Assembly (NCBI GenBank): GCA_024226735.1
Contig: JAAELL010000107.1
Location: 1-44,898, forward strand
DNA: 44,898 bases
DNA from: a bacterium
GTDB taxonomy: Bacteria > Planctomycetota > UBA1135 > GCA-002686595
Reading direction: 5' to 3'
The position numbers and the translations under genes are program-made. The notes beneath the pieces are model-generated. The model saw only the letters and a list, made by a program, of their open reading frames with translations. It was not told the DNA's origin and made no database searches. Below are positions 8,324-19,032 of this stretch, in pieces (position 1 is the stretch's first letter; each line of letters opens with the position of its first letter).

Positions 8324-8328
8324 AGGAG
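8324..8328 (+). promoter_or_regulatory. Shine-Dalgarno site deciding the TTG start of pilT
   Basis: AGGAG lies seven bases before the TTG at 8336. It supports TTG as the true start, which gives the expected PilT N-terminus. Confidence 0.75.
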
Positions 8329-8335
8329 ATCCCCC

Positions 8336-9563
<1,228 letters not shown>

Positions 9564-9565
<2 letters not shown>

Positions 9566-9699
9566 GGGTAGTACCGAGCCCGCGCAATCCCCACCAGTTG
9601 CGGGAGAGGCGTGCACGAATCCGTTGGTACGGTGCCGCGACAGTTCATAACGGATTCATGCACGCCTCTCCCGTAACTGGTGGGGATTGTACTACCCCT
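9564..9699. repeat. Very long inverted repeat (51-bp arms) after pilT
   Basis: The left arm is 9564-9573 plus 9585-9625; the right arm is 9649-9699. They pair over 51 positions with two mismatches (one a wobble). The left arm carries an extra 11-base bulge at 9574-9584 and the loop is about 23 bases. The arm begins inside the pilT stop codon. It is far longer than a normal terminator and resembles a MITE or a small inverted duplication. No coding potential was recognised. It lies just upstream of the damaged DsbA-family gene. Confidence 0.85.
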
Positions 9700-9725
9700 A
9701 ACGCCTCCGACGGTACCGTACCGAC

Positions 9726-10211
9726 ATGGCGCTCTTCTACGTCGCCGAGCCGATGCCGGAGCCCGTGCGCGCCTACGTCCAGTCCGCTTGGGATCAGGTC
9801 GAAGCCTCGACCGGGCAGCCCTTCAACCGCGACTTCTGGACGCGCTGTACACCGCGCCGGTCGACCTATCCCGCATGCCGCGCTGTGCTCGCCGCCGCGC
9901 GTCAGGATGCGGGCTGGCCGATGTACCACGCACTGCAGATCGCCTACTACTGCGAAGCACGCAACCCCTTCGACACGGACACCCACGTTGCGCTCGCCGA
10001 GGCGCTGGATCTCGACACAGAGCGCTTCGCGGACGACCTCGCGAGCCGCGAGGTCCGGCAGGACCTGGAGCGCTCGTTCGCCGTCCGCGACCGGCTCGGG
10101 GTCCGCGGCTTCCCGAGCCTCGGCTCGTCCGAGCACGGAGTGCTCAGCAGCGGCTACGAGTCGGCCGAGACGCTCTTGCCGCGCCTCGTCGGACTCGGCG
10201 TCCTCAGTTGA
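9726..10211 (+). CDS. DsbA-family protein lacking the CxxC active-site region
   Basis: A 161-residue open frame. From residue 10 on it matches the helical and C-terminal part of FrnE-like DsbA proteins: AYVQSAWDQVEASTGQPFNR, then STYPACRAVLAAARQ, AYYCEARNPFDTD and finally RLGVRGFPSL with the cis-proline. Family members begin with LxYVaDPMCSWCxGF and about 45 more residues before this part. Here ALFYVAEPM runs directly into PEPVRAYVQ, so the CxxC and the first beta-alpha unit are absent. I infer an in-frame deletion of about 50 codons, perhaps between repeated (D/E)PM codons. The product could not do normal dithiol chemistry. Its 3' end overlaps the convergent dehydrogenase gene by eight bases. 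Confidence 0.75.
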   Translation: MALFYVAEPMPEPVRAYVQSAWDQVEASTGQPFNRDFWTRCTPRRSTYPACRAVLAAARQDAGWPMYHALQIAYYCEARNPFDTDTHVALAEALDLDTERFADDLASREVRQDLERSFAVRDRLGVRGFPSLGSSEHGVLSSGYESAETLLPRLVGLGVLS

Positions 10212-13200
10212 CGATCGGCCGCAGTCGGATGTTGCGGAACTCGATGTAGGCGCCCTCCGACTGGAGGCAGATCTTGCCGGGAACCTCTTCGCACCATCGG
10301 CCAAGGTTCTGGACGACGCCGTTCACCTCGAGCACGAGCTCGCCGTGGTCGAGCACGATGCGGTACCGGTTCCACCCGCCGAGCGGGACCTCGTTCGTCG
10401 GCAGCAGCTTGCGCGTGCGCCGGCCCTGCGTGCGCGCCGGATCCACCTGCATCGGAAAGTGGTCGATGTTCCAGATGTCGCCGGCGTGGCGCGATTGGAG
10501 CTGCGCCTCGATGCTCTTCGGCCAGACCTTGTCCGTCCCGACCATGCGCAGGAGCACGCCGGAGTTGCCGGGGCCGCGCTCCGGGTCGAAGCGCCACTCG
10601 AGGGTCAGCTCGTAGTTCGTGAAGTCCGCCTCGGTCCGGATGTACCCCGCGGGCTTGCCCTCGCAGCGCAGGACGCCGTCGCGCGCCAACCACACGTTCG
10701 CCGGATCCGCATCCTTCCCCGAGAGGTGGAACGTCCAGCCGTCGAGGCTCGCCCCGTCGAACAGCTCGACGGGCGGACCGAACTTCGGTTCGCGACGCGT
10801 GTCGACCGTCAAGAAGCTCGTCAGGTCGGCGAGCTCCTGCGCGGTGAACCCGAGCCCGACGCCCTCCGGCATCGTCGACAGCGCCTGGGGCGTCCGCGCC
10901 GCGATCTCGTCGCGCGCGAGCACGTGGCGTCTGCCCTGCGTGTCCTTGATCAGGACGTCGTCGCCGTCCGCGAGCAGAAAGCCCGAGTACAAGACGCCCT
11001 CATGCGTCTCGAAGAGGTACGTCTCGAAGCCCAACACGATGCCCGCGCTCGGGTTGAGGATCGAGTCGAGCAGCTGCGCTCTGTCGTACTTCGTGCGGAT
11101 CCGAGTCAGCTCGGGTCCGACGTCGCCGCCGCGACCGTCGAACACGTGGCACGCGCTGCACTGCGAGCGTTCGGAGAAGAACAGCTGTGCGCCGCGCGAT
11201 GCGTCGCCGTCCAGCGCGGCGATTTCGGCGACGGGGGGGAGCGGGGCGAGCCCGGCCGCGCCGGGGCGCTCGAAGTGCGCACTCGCGAGAGCGCGCACGC
11301 CGATGTCGGGGTTCTTGAAGATCGCTGGCGCCGCGACGTCGCGCAGTGCCTGGTCCAGCTCGCCGCGCTCGGCGAGGCGGATGAGGAAGAGACCACCCGA
11401 AGGCTCCGACGCCAGCGCCTCCACCGCCGCCTGGCGACGTTCGAGCGGCAGCGTCGCGTCGGCGACCGTGGTCTGCAGGGCGCGCAGGCGACCCGCGGCT
11501 TGGGGCTCATCCGCCCACACCTCGAACTGGATCGACGTCCCGCATCCCTGATCGGTGCCGCCGCGGTCAGGGCCACAGCTTCCGCGCAGGCGTAGCGCTC
11601 CGTCCGGGAGCCGGTAGGCGATCCGCGACGTCGCGTGCGTGCCGATGCCGCGCGCGAAGGTCTCGTCCCCGATCCGTAGCTTGCCTCCATTCGCGTTCTT
11701 CCCGATGCGGACCTGGCCCCAGCCCGTCTCTGCGCTGATCCAGGCGAGTTCGATCAGGGCGACCTCGCCGGCTGCGGTTTCGATGCGCGGATCGATCCAA
11801 TCGGCCCAGTCGCAGCCCAGGCCGTTGCCCCCGTCGTTCACGGCGAGCCAGAGCGTCGTCGCGCCGACGAGGTCGACGTCGAAGTCCACGCGCCCCTCGC
11901 TCAGCACCTCGGACGACCACAACTTGCGCGCGCGCTCGAAGTCGGCGCGCGGCATCTGCGCGGCGAGGTCGTACGCCCGCCACTCGCCGCGGCTGCGCGT
12001 GCGGACCCAAGCGCTCGCCCGCGCGCGCAGGTCCGGCGGCCCGGCGAGCGCGGTGTCGAGCATCGCGTTCGCTGCCTCGCGGCTATCCATGAACGCGAGT
12101 GCGTCGAGTGCGCGCGCGCGCACGTGGGCGTCACCGCCCGCGTCCATCGCTGCCGCGGCGAACTCCGCGGCAGCGCTCTCGGGATGCAGGCGCCAGGCGA
12201 TGTCCGCCATGCGGGCGCTCGCGAAGATGCGGCCCTTGCTCTGTTCCTGCAGCGCATCGAAGAGCTCTCGCTCCTTGCCCGTCGCGCCGATGCCGAGCGC
12301 CTCGAGGTAGTGCCGGTCCTCGCCCTCGTACAGGTTCGCCAGCGCCAAGAGGAGCGGCCGCGCGCTCTCCCACGGCGTGTTGCGCAGGCTGACGGCGACT
12401 TCGAGCCGCACGGCGGGGGAAGTGTCGCGGGCCAGGCGCTGTGCGAGCTCGCCCTGGTCCGCGCCGGCGCGGAGAAGGGCACGGAACGCCGCGATGCGCA
12501 TCGCAGCGCTCGGGTGGTGCGTCACCTGCTCGACGAAGGCTCTCGACTCGACGCCCGCATGCGCGAGCGGCCAGAGCGCGCGCGCTGCGACGCGCAGGTT
12601 CGGATGGCCGACGAGTGCGCGCAGCGCCGCCGCGTGCGCGGTGGGGTTCGCGGAGAGCTTCTCGAGCGCGGCCGCGCGCGCCGCGACGTTCGGCGAGGCG
12701 AGCGCCGACGCCAGCCGCCCCTCGCGGAGGTCGACGCGTCCGAGGCTCGCGTCCGTGCCTTGCGGCGCGAGCCGGATCAGCCGACCGTACGCCTCCGCGT
12801 CGCGCGCCGCGTGTCCGCCGACGCCCGGGTCCCACCAGTCGGCGACGAGGATCGAGCCGTCCGGAGCCACCGCGACGTCGCTCGGCCGGAACCACGATCC
12901 GCGGCCGTCGTCCGCCGTCCTTCCACTCGCGTCCGTGCGACCGATCAGGATGCCGCGCTCGAGCTCGAGCCCGGCCGTGCGCCGCATGGGCATGTGCGCG
13001 TACACGACGCCCGCTCCGGCGTCGGCGTTCAACACGGCGCCGTCGATCGGCGCCATCGGATCGTCCGGGCCCGACGTTTCGTAGATGCAGACCCCCGTCG
13101 GCCCGCCCGCGCCGTTGCCCGTCCCGGCCGGCATGACACCTGGATCGTCCTGATGCCAGTGCGCGCTCCACGTCTCCTGGTCGGGCCGGCGGTCCGCCTT

Positions 13201-14073
13201 CCACGAGCGTGAGCCGTCGCTCGAGAAGTAGCCGTAGTTGCCGCCGTCGACGATCCACGTCGTGCGACACCCGGCATTGCCGTCGTCGTCGTTGTCGCTG
13301 GTGAACGCGTTACCGAACGAGTCGATCGCAACCTCGTAGGGATTGCGGAAGTTGTGGGCGAGCACCGCGAGCCCAGTCCCGTCGCGCTCGACGCGCAACA
13401 TCAGGCCGCCGACCCACGTGTGCCCGTCGTCGGAGACGAGGCCCGCTTGGTTCTCGCGGTTGTAGGGGCTGCCGCCGGTGTAGAGGCTGCCCGAGCGGAG
13501 CGTGAAGCCGCCCGCATCGGTCACGACGTGCGGTCCCGCGTTGCCGGCCGCGAGGTAGAGCGCGCCGTCGGGCCCGGGCGTCACCGAGTGCACGCCGTGG
13601 TCGTGGTCGAAGCCGCCGAACCCGGTGAGGAACGTGCGCCGCTCGTCGGCGACCAAGTCCCCGTCGGTGTCGCGGTAGGCGAAGATGTGCGGCGAGCAGG
13701 ACACGAACACCTCGTCGCCGATCACGGCGATCCCGAGCGGCGCGGTCAGGTCCTTGTCCTGGGCGAACACGGTCGATCGGTCGCACCGGCCGTCGCCGTC
13801 GGTGTCCTGCAGCACGACGACGCGGTCCCCCTCGGGGTGTCGCCGCCCTGGGTTGCGGTCGCCCCACGACCGGTAGTTCACCGCCTCGGCGACCCACACA
13901 CGACCCTCCGCGTCGATGTCGATCGCGGTCGGATTGAAGAGCTGCGGCGACTCCGCCCACAAGCTCGCTTCGAGTCCGTCGGGTAGCTGGAAGCGATCGG
14001 TCAGCTCGCCGGTGTCCTGGGCGAGAAGAGCGATGGGGGCGAGGAGGGTGGCGAAGGTCATGGGGCGGAGCAT
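10204..14073 (-). CDS. PVC-type c-haem dehydrogenase-like protein with HEAT, NPCBM and DUF1080 domains
   Basis: A 1289-residue secreted multidomain protein of the type abundant in Planctomycetes and Verrucomicrobia. A short signal peptide (MLRPMTFATLLAPIALLAQ) is followed by a beta-propeller of the PVC membrane-bound dehydrogenase family (about 25-430, with AIDIDAEGRVWVAEAVNYRS) and HEAT-like helices (about 440-720). An NPCBM/NEW2-like carbohydrate-binding domain follows (about 770-860, with FARGIGTHATSRIAY), then a c-type haem site QCSACH (C972, C975, H976) and a C-terminal DUF1080 concanavalin-like domain (about 1110-1289, with ELFDGASLDGW). I infer extracytoplasmic carbohydrate oxidation or binding. 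Starts at 14073 and 14061 are both possible. It is divergent from the peptidase gene at 14162. Confidence 0.9.
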   Translation of the reverse strand: MLRPMTFATLLAPIALLAQDTGELTDRFQLPDGLEASLWAESPQLFNPTAIDIDAEGRVWVAEAVNYRSWGDRNPGRRHPEGDRVVVLQDTDGDGRCDRSTVFAQDKDLTAPLGIAVIGDEVFVSCSPHIFAYRDTDGDLVADERRTFLTGFGGFDHDHGVHSVTPGPDGALYLAAGNAGPHVVTDAGGFTLRSGSLYTGGSPYNRENQAGLVSDDGHTWVGGLMLRVERDGTGLAVLAHNFRNPYEVAIDSFGNAFTSDNDDDGNAGCRTTWIVDGGNYGYFSSDGSRSWKADRRPDQETWSAHWHQDDPGVMPAGTGNGAGGPTGVCIYETSGPDDPMAPIDGAVLNADAGAGVVYAHMPMRRTAGLELERGILIGRTDASGRTADDGRGSWFRPSDVAVAPDGSILVADWWDPGVGGHAARDAEAYGRLIRLAPQGTDASLGRVDLREGRLASALASPNVAARAAALEKLSANPTAHAAALRALVGHPNLRVAARALWPLAHAGVESRAFVEQVTHHPSAAMRIAAFRALLRAGADQGELAQRLARDTSPAVRLEVAVSLRNTPWESARPLLLALANLYEGEDRHYLEALGIGATGKERELFDALQEQSKGRIFASARMADIAWRLHPESAAAEFAAAAMDAGGDAHVRARALDALAFMDSREAANAMLDTALAGPPDLRARASAWVRTRSRGEWRAYDLAAQMPRADFERARKLWSSEVLSEGRVDFDVDLVGATTLWLAVNDGGNGLGCDWADWIDPRIETAAGEVALIELAWISAETGWGQVRIGKNANGGKLRIGDETFARGIGTHATSRIAYRLPDGALRLRGSCGPDRGGTDQGCGTSIQFEVWADEPQAAGRLRALQTTVADATLPLERRQAAVEALASEPSGGLFLIRLAERGELDQALRDVAAPAIFKNPDIGVRALASAHFERPGAAGLAPLPPVAEIAALDGDASRGAQLFFSERSQCSACHVFDGRGGDVGPELTRIRTKYDRAQLLDSILNPSAGIVLGFETYLFETHEGVLYSGFLLADGDDVLIKDTQGRRHVLARDEIAARTPQALSTMPEGVGLGFTAQELADLTSFLTVDTRREPKFGPPVELFDGASLDGWTFHLSGKDADPANVWLARDGVLRCEGKPAGYIRTEADFTNYELTLEWRFDPERGPGNSGVLLRMVGTDKVWPKSIEAQLQSRHAGDIWNIDHFPMQVDPARTQGRRTRKLLPTNEVPLGGWNRYRIVLDHGELVLEVNGVVQNLGRWCEEVPGKICLQSEGAYIEFRNIRLRPIVN

Positions 14074-14161
14074 AGCCGCTCGCCGGCGTTAGACTGGTCG
14101 GGCTTCGGTCCGATCGACGATCCCGTCCAGACACCCAGCCCCGAACCCTGCCCTCTACGCC
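14074..14161. promoter_or_regulatory. Divergent intergenic region
   Basis: These 88 bases separate the divergent dehydrogenase and peptidase genes and must hold both promoters. I cannot assign boxes with confidence. Confidence 0.35.
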
Positions 14162-16444
14162 ATGCGCTTCGGATTCACCTGCCTCGCCCCCTTCCTCGTG
14201 TGCACGACGACGGTCGCAACCGCACAGGACAACCTGATGACCCTCGAGCAGGCCGCGGGCCGAGGGACGAAGGAGCTGCCGGTGGTGCGGCTGACGCCGA
14301 GGATGGCGAACTGGCGCTGGGCGCCCGACGGCAAGCACCTCGTGCGCGGCCGCGGCGACGAGGAGCGCTGGGTCGACCCCGTGACGTGGAAGGAGAGCAC
14401 GCCGCCCGCGGACGCCGAGAACGAAGCGGGACGCGACGCGGACGACTCGATCAAGCAGGAGCGCACGCGGGACTTTGCCGCGCTCGAGGGCGTCGACGCG
14501 AAGCTCGCCAAGCGGCTGGCGAGTGGACGCGGCCAGACGAGCGACGATGGCGAGGCGGTGCTCGTGCAGAACGAAGGCGAGCTCTGGTTTCACAGAAAGG
14601 GTGCCGGCGCGCGCAGGCTCCACGCACAGCCGGGCCTCGAGCTCCTCGACCTTGCGCCCGACGGGCACCACGCCGCGTACGTGCGGGACAACGACCTGCA
14701 CGTCGTCGACACGCGCACCGGCCGGAGTCGCGCGATCACCACGAGTGGCGATACCGAGCACCACAACGGCAAGCTCGACTGGGTCTACCAGGAAGAGGTC
14801 TACGGCCGTGGCAACTTCAAGGCGGTCTGGTGGAGCCCGGACTCCGCGCACATCGCTTTCCTGTACCTCGACGAGTCAGCCGTGCACGAGTTCACGGTCG
14901 TCGACCACATCGAGAAGGACACGTTTCGCGTGAAGCCGGAGGTGACGAACTACCCCAAGGTGGGCGATCCGAACCCTTCGGTGCGCCTCGGGATCGCGGA
15001 CGCGGAGAGTGGCTCGATCGCGTGGGCCGACATGGACGCGTACGCGGGCGGCGAGCCGCTCATCGTGCGTGTGACGTGGACGCCCGACAGCTCGCGCTGC
15101 CTGTACGTCGTTCAGGACCGCATCCAGACGTGGGCCGATCTCAACGCCGCGGATCCCGCGACGGGGGCGTCCATCACGTGGATCCACGAGCAATCGAAGT
15201 CGTGGACCGAGCGTCCGCCCGCGCCGCGCTGGCTCGCGGACGGCACCTTCCTGTGGCGCAGTCATCGCACGGGGTACGACCACCTGTACCGCTACCGCCC
15301 CGGCGGCGAGCTCGTCGGCGCCGTGACCGCGGGCGAGTGGTCCCTGCGCCGGATCCAGGCGATCGACGAGGACGCGGGCCGCATCTGGTTCTCCGGAACC
15401 GGCGGCGGCGCGGTGAACGCGAACATCTACAGCATCGGCCTCGGTGGTGAGGGGCTGATGCGCCTCACCAAGGGCGATGGTCAGCACTCGGTGCGGTTCA
15501 ACGCGGACCGCACGCTGTTCCTCGACCGCGTCTCGAGCCTCGCCCATCCCGGCGAGGTGCGTCTGGGCAACGCGCATGGCGACATCGAGAAGGTCCTGGC
15601 GCGCGCCGAGGTTCCCGCCCTCGACGAGTACCGGACCAGCGCCTGGGAGCTGCACGAGGTCGAGACGCCCGATGGCTTCTCGCTCGACGTCGCGCTGCTC
15701 AAGCCGGTTCCGTTCGATCCCGAACAGTCGTACCCGGTGTGGCTGCCGACGTACTCGGGGCCCGACGCGCCGAGCGTTCGCAACCGCTGGAATTCGAGCG
15801 CGTGGCTGCAGTTCCTCGCTCAGAACGGCGTCATCGTCATGCAGGTCAACGTGCGCAGCGCGAGTGGCAAGGGGCACTGGGCGATCGAGCAGTGCTACAA
15901 GCAGCTCGGCGTGAGCGAGCTGCAGGATCTCGTCAGCACGGTCGACTGGTTGACGTCGCACCCCTGGGCGGACGCGGAGCGCGTCGGCATCACCGGGTAC
16001 AGCTACGGTGGGTTCATGTCGGCGTTTGCGTTGTGCGCTTCCGATCGGTTCGCGCTCGGCGTCGCCGGCGGCGGCGTCTACGACTGGGCGATGTACGACA
16101 CGATCTACACCGAGCGCTACATGAGTACGCCCGAGCGCAACCCCGAGGGCTACGAGAAGACCTCGTGCCTCGCGCGGGCGAAGGACTTGAACGGGCACCT
16201 GTACATGCACCACGGCGTCATGGACGACAACGTGCACGTGCAGAACATCATGCAGATGGCCTACGCGCTGCAGAAGGCGGGCAAGGACTTCGAGATGATG
16301 GTCTATCCCCAGAGCCGGCACGGGATCCGCGATCGGGACCAGAGCTGGCACGCGAAGCGCAAGGAGTGGAGCTTGATCCAAGAGCACCTCGGGGCCGGCC
16401 GGACGGCCGCGGCACCTCCGGCGGCGGCGGCGAGCGGCCTCTGA
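14162..16444 (+). CDS. Dipeptidyl peptidase IV-like S9 prolyl peptidase
   Basis: A 760-residue secreted serine peptidase of family S9B. A signal peptide (MRFGFTCLAPFLVCTTTVAT, cut near AQ) is followed by an eight-bladed propeller-type region (about 40-480). That region contains the DPP-IV substrate-anchoring motif DWVYQEEVYGR (Glu211, Glu212), which binds the free N-terminus of the substrate. The alpha/beta hydrolase domain carries the nucleophile in GYSYGGF (Ser614), the acid in HHGVMDDNVH (Asp688 or 689) and the base in SRHGI (His720). It should release Xaa-Pro or Xaa-Ala dipeptides outside the cytoplasm, supplying nutrients or processing proteins. The C-terminus is Ala-rich. Confidence 0.93.
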   Translation: MRFGFTCLAPFLVCTTTVATAQDNLMTLEQAAGRGTKELPVVRLTPRMANWRWAPDGKHLVRGRGDEERWVDPVTWKESTPPADAENEAGRDADDSIKQERTRDFAALEGVDAKLAKRLASGRGQTSDDGEAVLVQNEGELWFHRKGAGARRLHAQPGLELLDLAPDGHHAAYVRDNDLHVVDTRTGRSRAITTSGDTEHHNGKLDWVYQEEVYGRGNFKAVWWSPDSAHIAFLYLDESAVHEFTVVDHIEKDTFRVKPEVTNYPKVGDPNPSVRLGIADAESGSIAWADMDAYAGGEPLIVRVTWTPDSSRCLYVVQDRIQTWADLNAADPATGASITWIHEQSKSWTERPPAPRWLADGTFLWRSHRTGYDHLYRYRPGGELVGAVTAGEWSLRRIQAIDEDAGRIWFSGTGGGAVNANIYSIGLGGEGLMRLTKGDGQHSVRFNADRTLFLDRVSSLAHPGEVRLGNAHGDIEKVLARAEVPALDEYRTSAWELHEVETPDGFSLDVALLKPVPFDPEQSYPVWLPTYSGPDAPSVRNRWNSSAWLQFLAQNGVIVMQVNVRSASGKGHWAIEQCYKQLGVSELQDLVSTVDWLTSHPWADAERVGITGYSYGGFMSAFALCASDRFALGVAGGGVYDWAMYDTIYTERYMSTPERNPEGYEKTSCLARAKDLNGHLYMHHGVMDDNVHVQNIMQMAYALQKAGKDFEMMVYPQSRHGIRDRDQSWHAKRKEWSLIQEHLGAGRTAAAPPAAAASGL

Positions 16445-16631
16445 GGCGGTCGCTGTATGGCCGAGGCAACGAAAACGTATGGAGCCTCCGGTCGCGCACG
16501 AATTTGCGCGGCTCCACTGGGTGACCGCTCGCGCGAGACCCGATAAGGTCGTGACCGTGACCTATCCGGCTGGGGCCGGTTGGATGGGCCGCAGAGCTTT
16601 TTTCCCTCACGTTCGGAACGAGTCCAAAGCC
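16445..16631. other. Intergenic region upstream of the HEAT protein
   Basis: The frame of the next gene stays open back to 16479, but that extension has no signal peptide and no recognisable domain. I see no terminator or gene. Confidence 0.3.
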
Positions 16632-17900
16632 ATGCGAACCGACCTTTGCCCCAGGAACCGCCTGATCTCTCTCTCGGTCCTTCTCGCGACGACGCTCTTC
16701 TCGACGGCCTACGGACAGGCCGCTCTGCAGGAGCCGACGCGTGAAGAGATCGACGCGCTCGATCGCAAGCGCCTGATCACTCTCGAGGACGGCCGGATCG
16801 TCCGCGCCCGTAGCCGCTTCCACGAGGGGCGCTGGGAGCAGCGCGTCGGCAAGAACTGGGTCGCGATCGGCGGGAGCGTCGAGCAGGCGCAGCTGGAGCG
16901 CGAGGTCTTGGCGCAGGCGCGCGCGATGGAGAAGGGCCTGGGCAAGAAGGACCTCAGCCGGCGCGTCGCGTTCGCGGACTGGCTGATCCAACGCGGGCTG
17001 CACCCCGAGGCGATCTCGCAGATCGACAAGGTGCTGCGCGTCGAGCCGGAGAACGCGGCCGCGCTGCGCACGATCCGCGAGCGCCCCATCACGCTCGACC
17101 TCCCCGACGAGGCGCGTGCGAGCAAGGCGGCCGAGCTGCGCGCCGTCGTGATCGCTGGCGCGGGCGGCTCGCCCGCGAAGCGCGAGGTCGCGGTGATGCG
17201 GCTCGCCGAGTTCGCCCCCTACACCGACCTGCGGCAGGTCGTGGCGAAGGAGATGAACGTGCCCCAGAACCGGCGGCGTGCGTTCGCTGCCCTCGCCGCG
17301 CGGCGGCTGTTCAAGGGCGACCTGTTGCGTGAGCTGTCGAGCCGCGCGATGCTCGACACGTTCTCGGACGTGCGCGCCGAAGCCGCGCGCAGCCTCGGTG
17401 CCGCGGGCAACGTCGCCGCGCTCGCACCCGCGATCAACTCGCTCAACAGCAAGTTCCCGAGCGTGCGCTCCAACGCGGCCGAGGCGATGGGCAACATGGG
17501 CTACGCAGCCGCCGTCGAGCCGCTCGTCAACCACCTCGCCGCCTTGCAGGCCGGCGGTGGTGCGACGGGGACGCGCGCGAACATCTACATCGGGGAACAG
17601 GTCGCGTACGTAGGCGACTTCGACGTCGAGATCGCGCAAGGCGCTTCGATCGCCGATCCGATCGTCAACGTGCAGGCCGCCGGCGTCGTCTTCGACGTCC
17701 GGACGACGGTGCAGATGACGAAGGTGATCGAGATGCAGACGATCATGAGCTCGCTGCGGACGCTGACCGGCGCCAAGGTGCCGAACTCCGTCAACGCCTG
17801 GTCGACCTGGTGGGACGAGAACCAGGGCGATTGGCGCAGCGCCGACCACGCCAAGAAGGCGCTGCCGGCCGCGCGCGCGTCCGGGGGCGCAGGCCAATAG
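16632..17900 (+). CDS. Secreted HEAT-repeat protein
   Basis: A 422-residue protein with an N-terminal signal peptide (the hydrophobic stretch after MRTDLCPRNR, cut near TAYGQA). The ATG at 16632 is used because it places the signal peptide at the N-terminus; the longer open frame from 16479 does not. Helical HEAT-like repeats run through the centre (for example TFSDVRAEAARSLGAAGNVA, then SVRSNAAEAMGNMGYAAAVE). A region near the end contains NSVNAWSTWWDENQGDW, similar to the WxxWWxxN-type segment of the VWA protein at 43172 (NPKNWITWWIAVRQG). It is probably a periplasmic scaffold; no catalytic residues were seen. Confidence 0.82.
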   Translation: MRTDLCPRNRLISLSVLLATTLFSTAYGQAALQEPTREEIDALDRKRLITLEDGRIVRARSRFHEGRWEQRVGKNWVAIGGSVEQAQLEREVLAQARAMEKGLGKKDLSRRVAFADWLIQRGLHPEAISQIDKVLRVEPENAAALRTIRERPITLDLPDEARASKAAELRAVVIAGAGGSPAKREVAVMRLAEFAPYTDLRQVVAKEMNVPQNRRRAFAALAARRLFKGDLLRELSSRAMLDTFSDVRAEAARSLGAAGNVAALAPAINSLNSKFPSVRSNAAEAMGNMGYAAAVEPLVNHLAALQAGGGATGTRANIYIGEQVAYVGDFDVEIAQGASIADPIVNVQAAGVVFDVRTTVQMTKVIEMQTIMSSLRTLTGAKVPNSVNAWSTWWDENQGDWRSADHAKKALPAARASGGAGQ

Positions 17901-18003
17901 CGAGACATAGCGAGAGCGAGACGGGCGGCGAAACGAGAGACCGACGCCGGTCGAGGGGGTGCTCGGGTCGATAGGGGAGGGTCCCGTCGGTCCAGCCCCC
18001 CCA

Positions 18004-18999
18004 ATGCCCGCGCTCGTCTACGCCTTCCTCCACCTCGCCCTCGCACGCATCGACCGCGCCCCGCACGCCTGGCTCACCCCGCTGTTCCAGGTGCGGCGCT
18101 TGCTCCTGGCGACGGCCGTACCGCTGCTCTGCGTCGCGCTCGTGCGGCTCGAGTGGCTCCAGGCGGCGCTGCTTGCGGCATCGACGCTGACCTTCCTCGA
18201 TCGCTACGCGCGAGCGGCGCACCCGCTCGCCGCCTCTCCCCCGTCCGCGGAGCGTCCGGGCTTTCGCGTGTGCACGCTCAACGCCGGCGCCCACCGCTCC
18301 GATCCGGCGCAGATCGCGCGCTTCCTCGCTGGCTCGGGCGCGGACGTCGTCGCGTTGCAGGAGATCGGGGCGAACCACGTCGAGACCTTCGAACGTGAGC
18401 TCGCGGACCTGTACCCGCACCGGGTCCTGCTCGGTCGCGGCATTTCGGGTATCGGCGTGTTGAGCAAGCACGCGATCCTCGAGGACGAGCTGATCGAGCT
18501 CGAGGGACCGCATCCGTACCTGTCGACGACAATCGACGTCCACGGTGCGCCGGTCGAGTTCGTCGCGGTGCACCCGATGGTCTCGATCGCGTTCCTCGGC
18601 GACTGCTCGCCCTCCGGCCGCGACTGCCGCGAGCTCGCGCGCCGCGCCGCTTCGGGCGCGCCCTGCGTCGTGCTCGGTGACTTCAACACGACCGACGAGA
18701 CCGAGGCCTACGACGTCTTCGCGCGCGCTGGCCTGAGCGACGCCTTTCGCGCGACCGGTGGCGGCTGGGGGCCGACGTTCCCGGTGCCCGTGCGCTACCT
18801 CGGGCTTCCCGTGCCGCCCCTGGTACGCATCGACTTCGTGCTGCACACCGCCCACCTCGCCGCTAGCGCCGCGCGGGTCGGCCCGGACGCCGGCTCGGAC
18901 CACTACCCGGTCATCGCCGAGCTCGCGTGGGTCGAGGTCCCGGCGGCCGCCGGCCCCTACGAGAGCAGCCGCTCCACGTCTGTCCCACGCGTCGCTTGA
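18004..18999 (+). CDS. Membrane-anchored endonuclease/exonuclease/phosphatase-family protein
   Basis: A 331-residue protein with two or three N-terminal hydrophobic segments (residues 1-65), then an EEP-superfamily domain. Family motifs are present in order: RVCTLNAG (metal-binding Asn), ADVVALQEIG (catalytic Glu), VAVHP, GDFNTTD (Asp/Asn) and GSDHYPV (terminal His). This fold hydrolyses phosphodiester or phosphomonoester bonds in DNA, phospholipids or inositol phosphates. The membrane anchor argues for an extracytoplasmic or membrane-lipid substrate, but that is inference. An in-frame ATG at 17959 would add 15 residues; 18004 is preferred. The next gene starts 33 bases downstream, so the two may be co-transcribed. 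Confidence 0.85.
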   Translation: MPALVYAFLHLALARIDRAPHAWLTPLFQVRRLLLATAVPLLCVALVRLEWLQAALLAASTLTFLDRYARAAHPLAASPPSAERPGFRVCTLNAGAHRSDPAQIARFLAGSGADVVALQEIGANHVETFERELADLYPHRVLLGRGISGIGVLSKHAILEDELIELEGPHPYLSTTIDVHGAPVEFVAVHPMVSIAFLGDCSPSGRDCRELARRAASGAPCVVLGDFNTTDETEAYDVFARAGLSDAFRATGGGWGPTFPVPVRYLGLPVPPLVRIDFVLHTAHLAASAARVGPDAGSDHYPVIAELAWVEVPAAAGPYESSRSTSVPRVA

Positions 19000-19032
19000 C
19001 CTGCGCGGGCAAGGCGGCGATCCTCCGCCGCC

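Noticed and set aside
9645..10304. 219-codon minus-strand frame across the DsbA remnant
   Set aside because: Because the DsbA frame is damaged I considered this as an alternative, but it shows no domain while the plus frame clearly matches the DsbA family.
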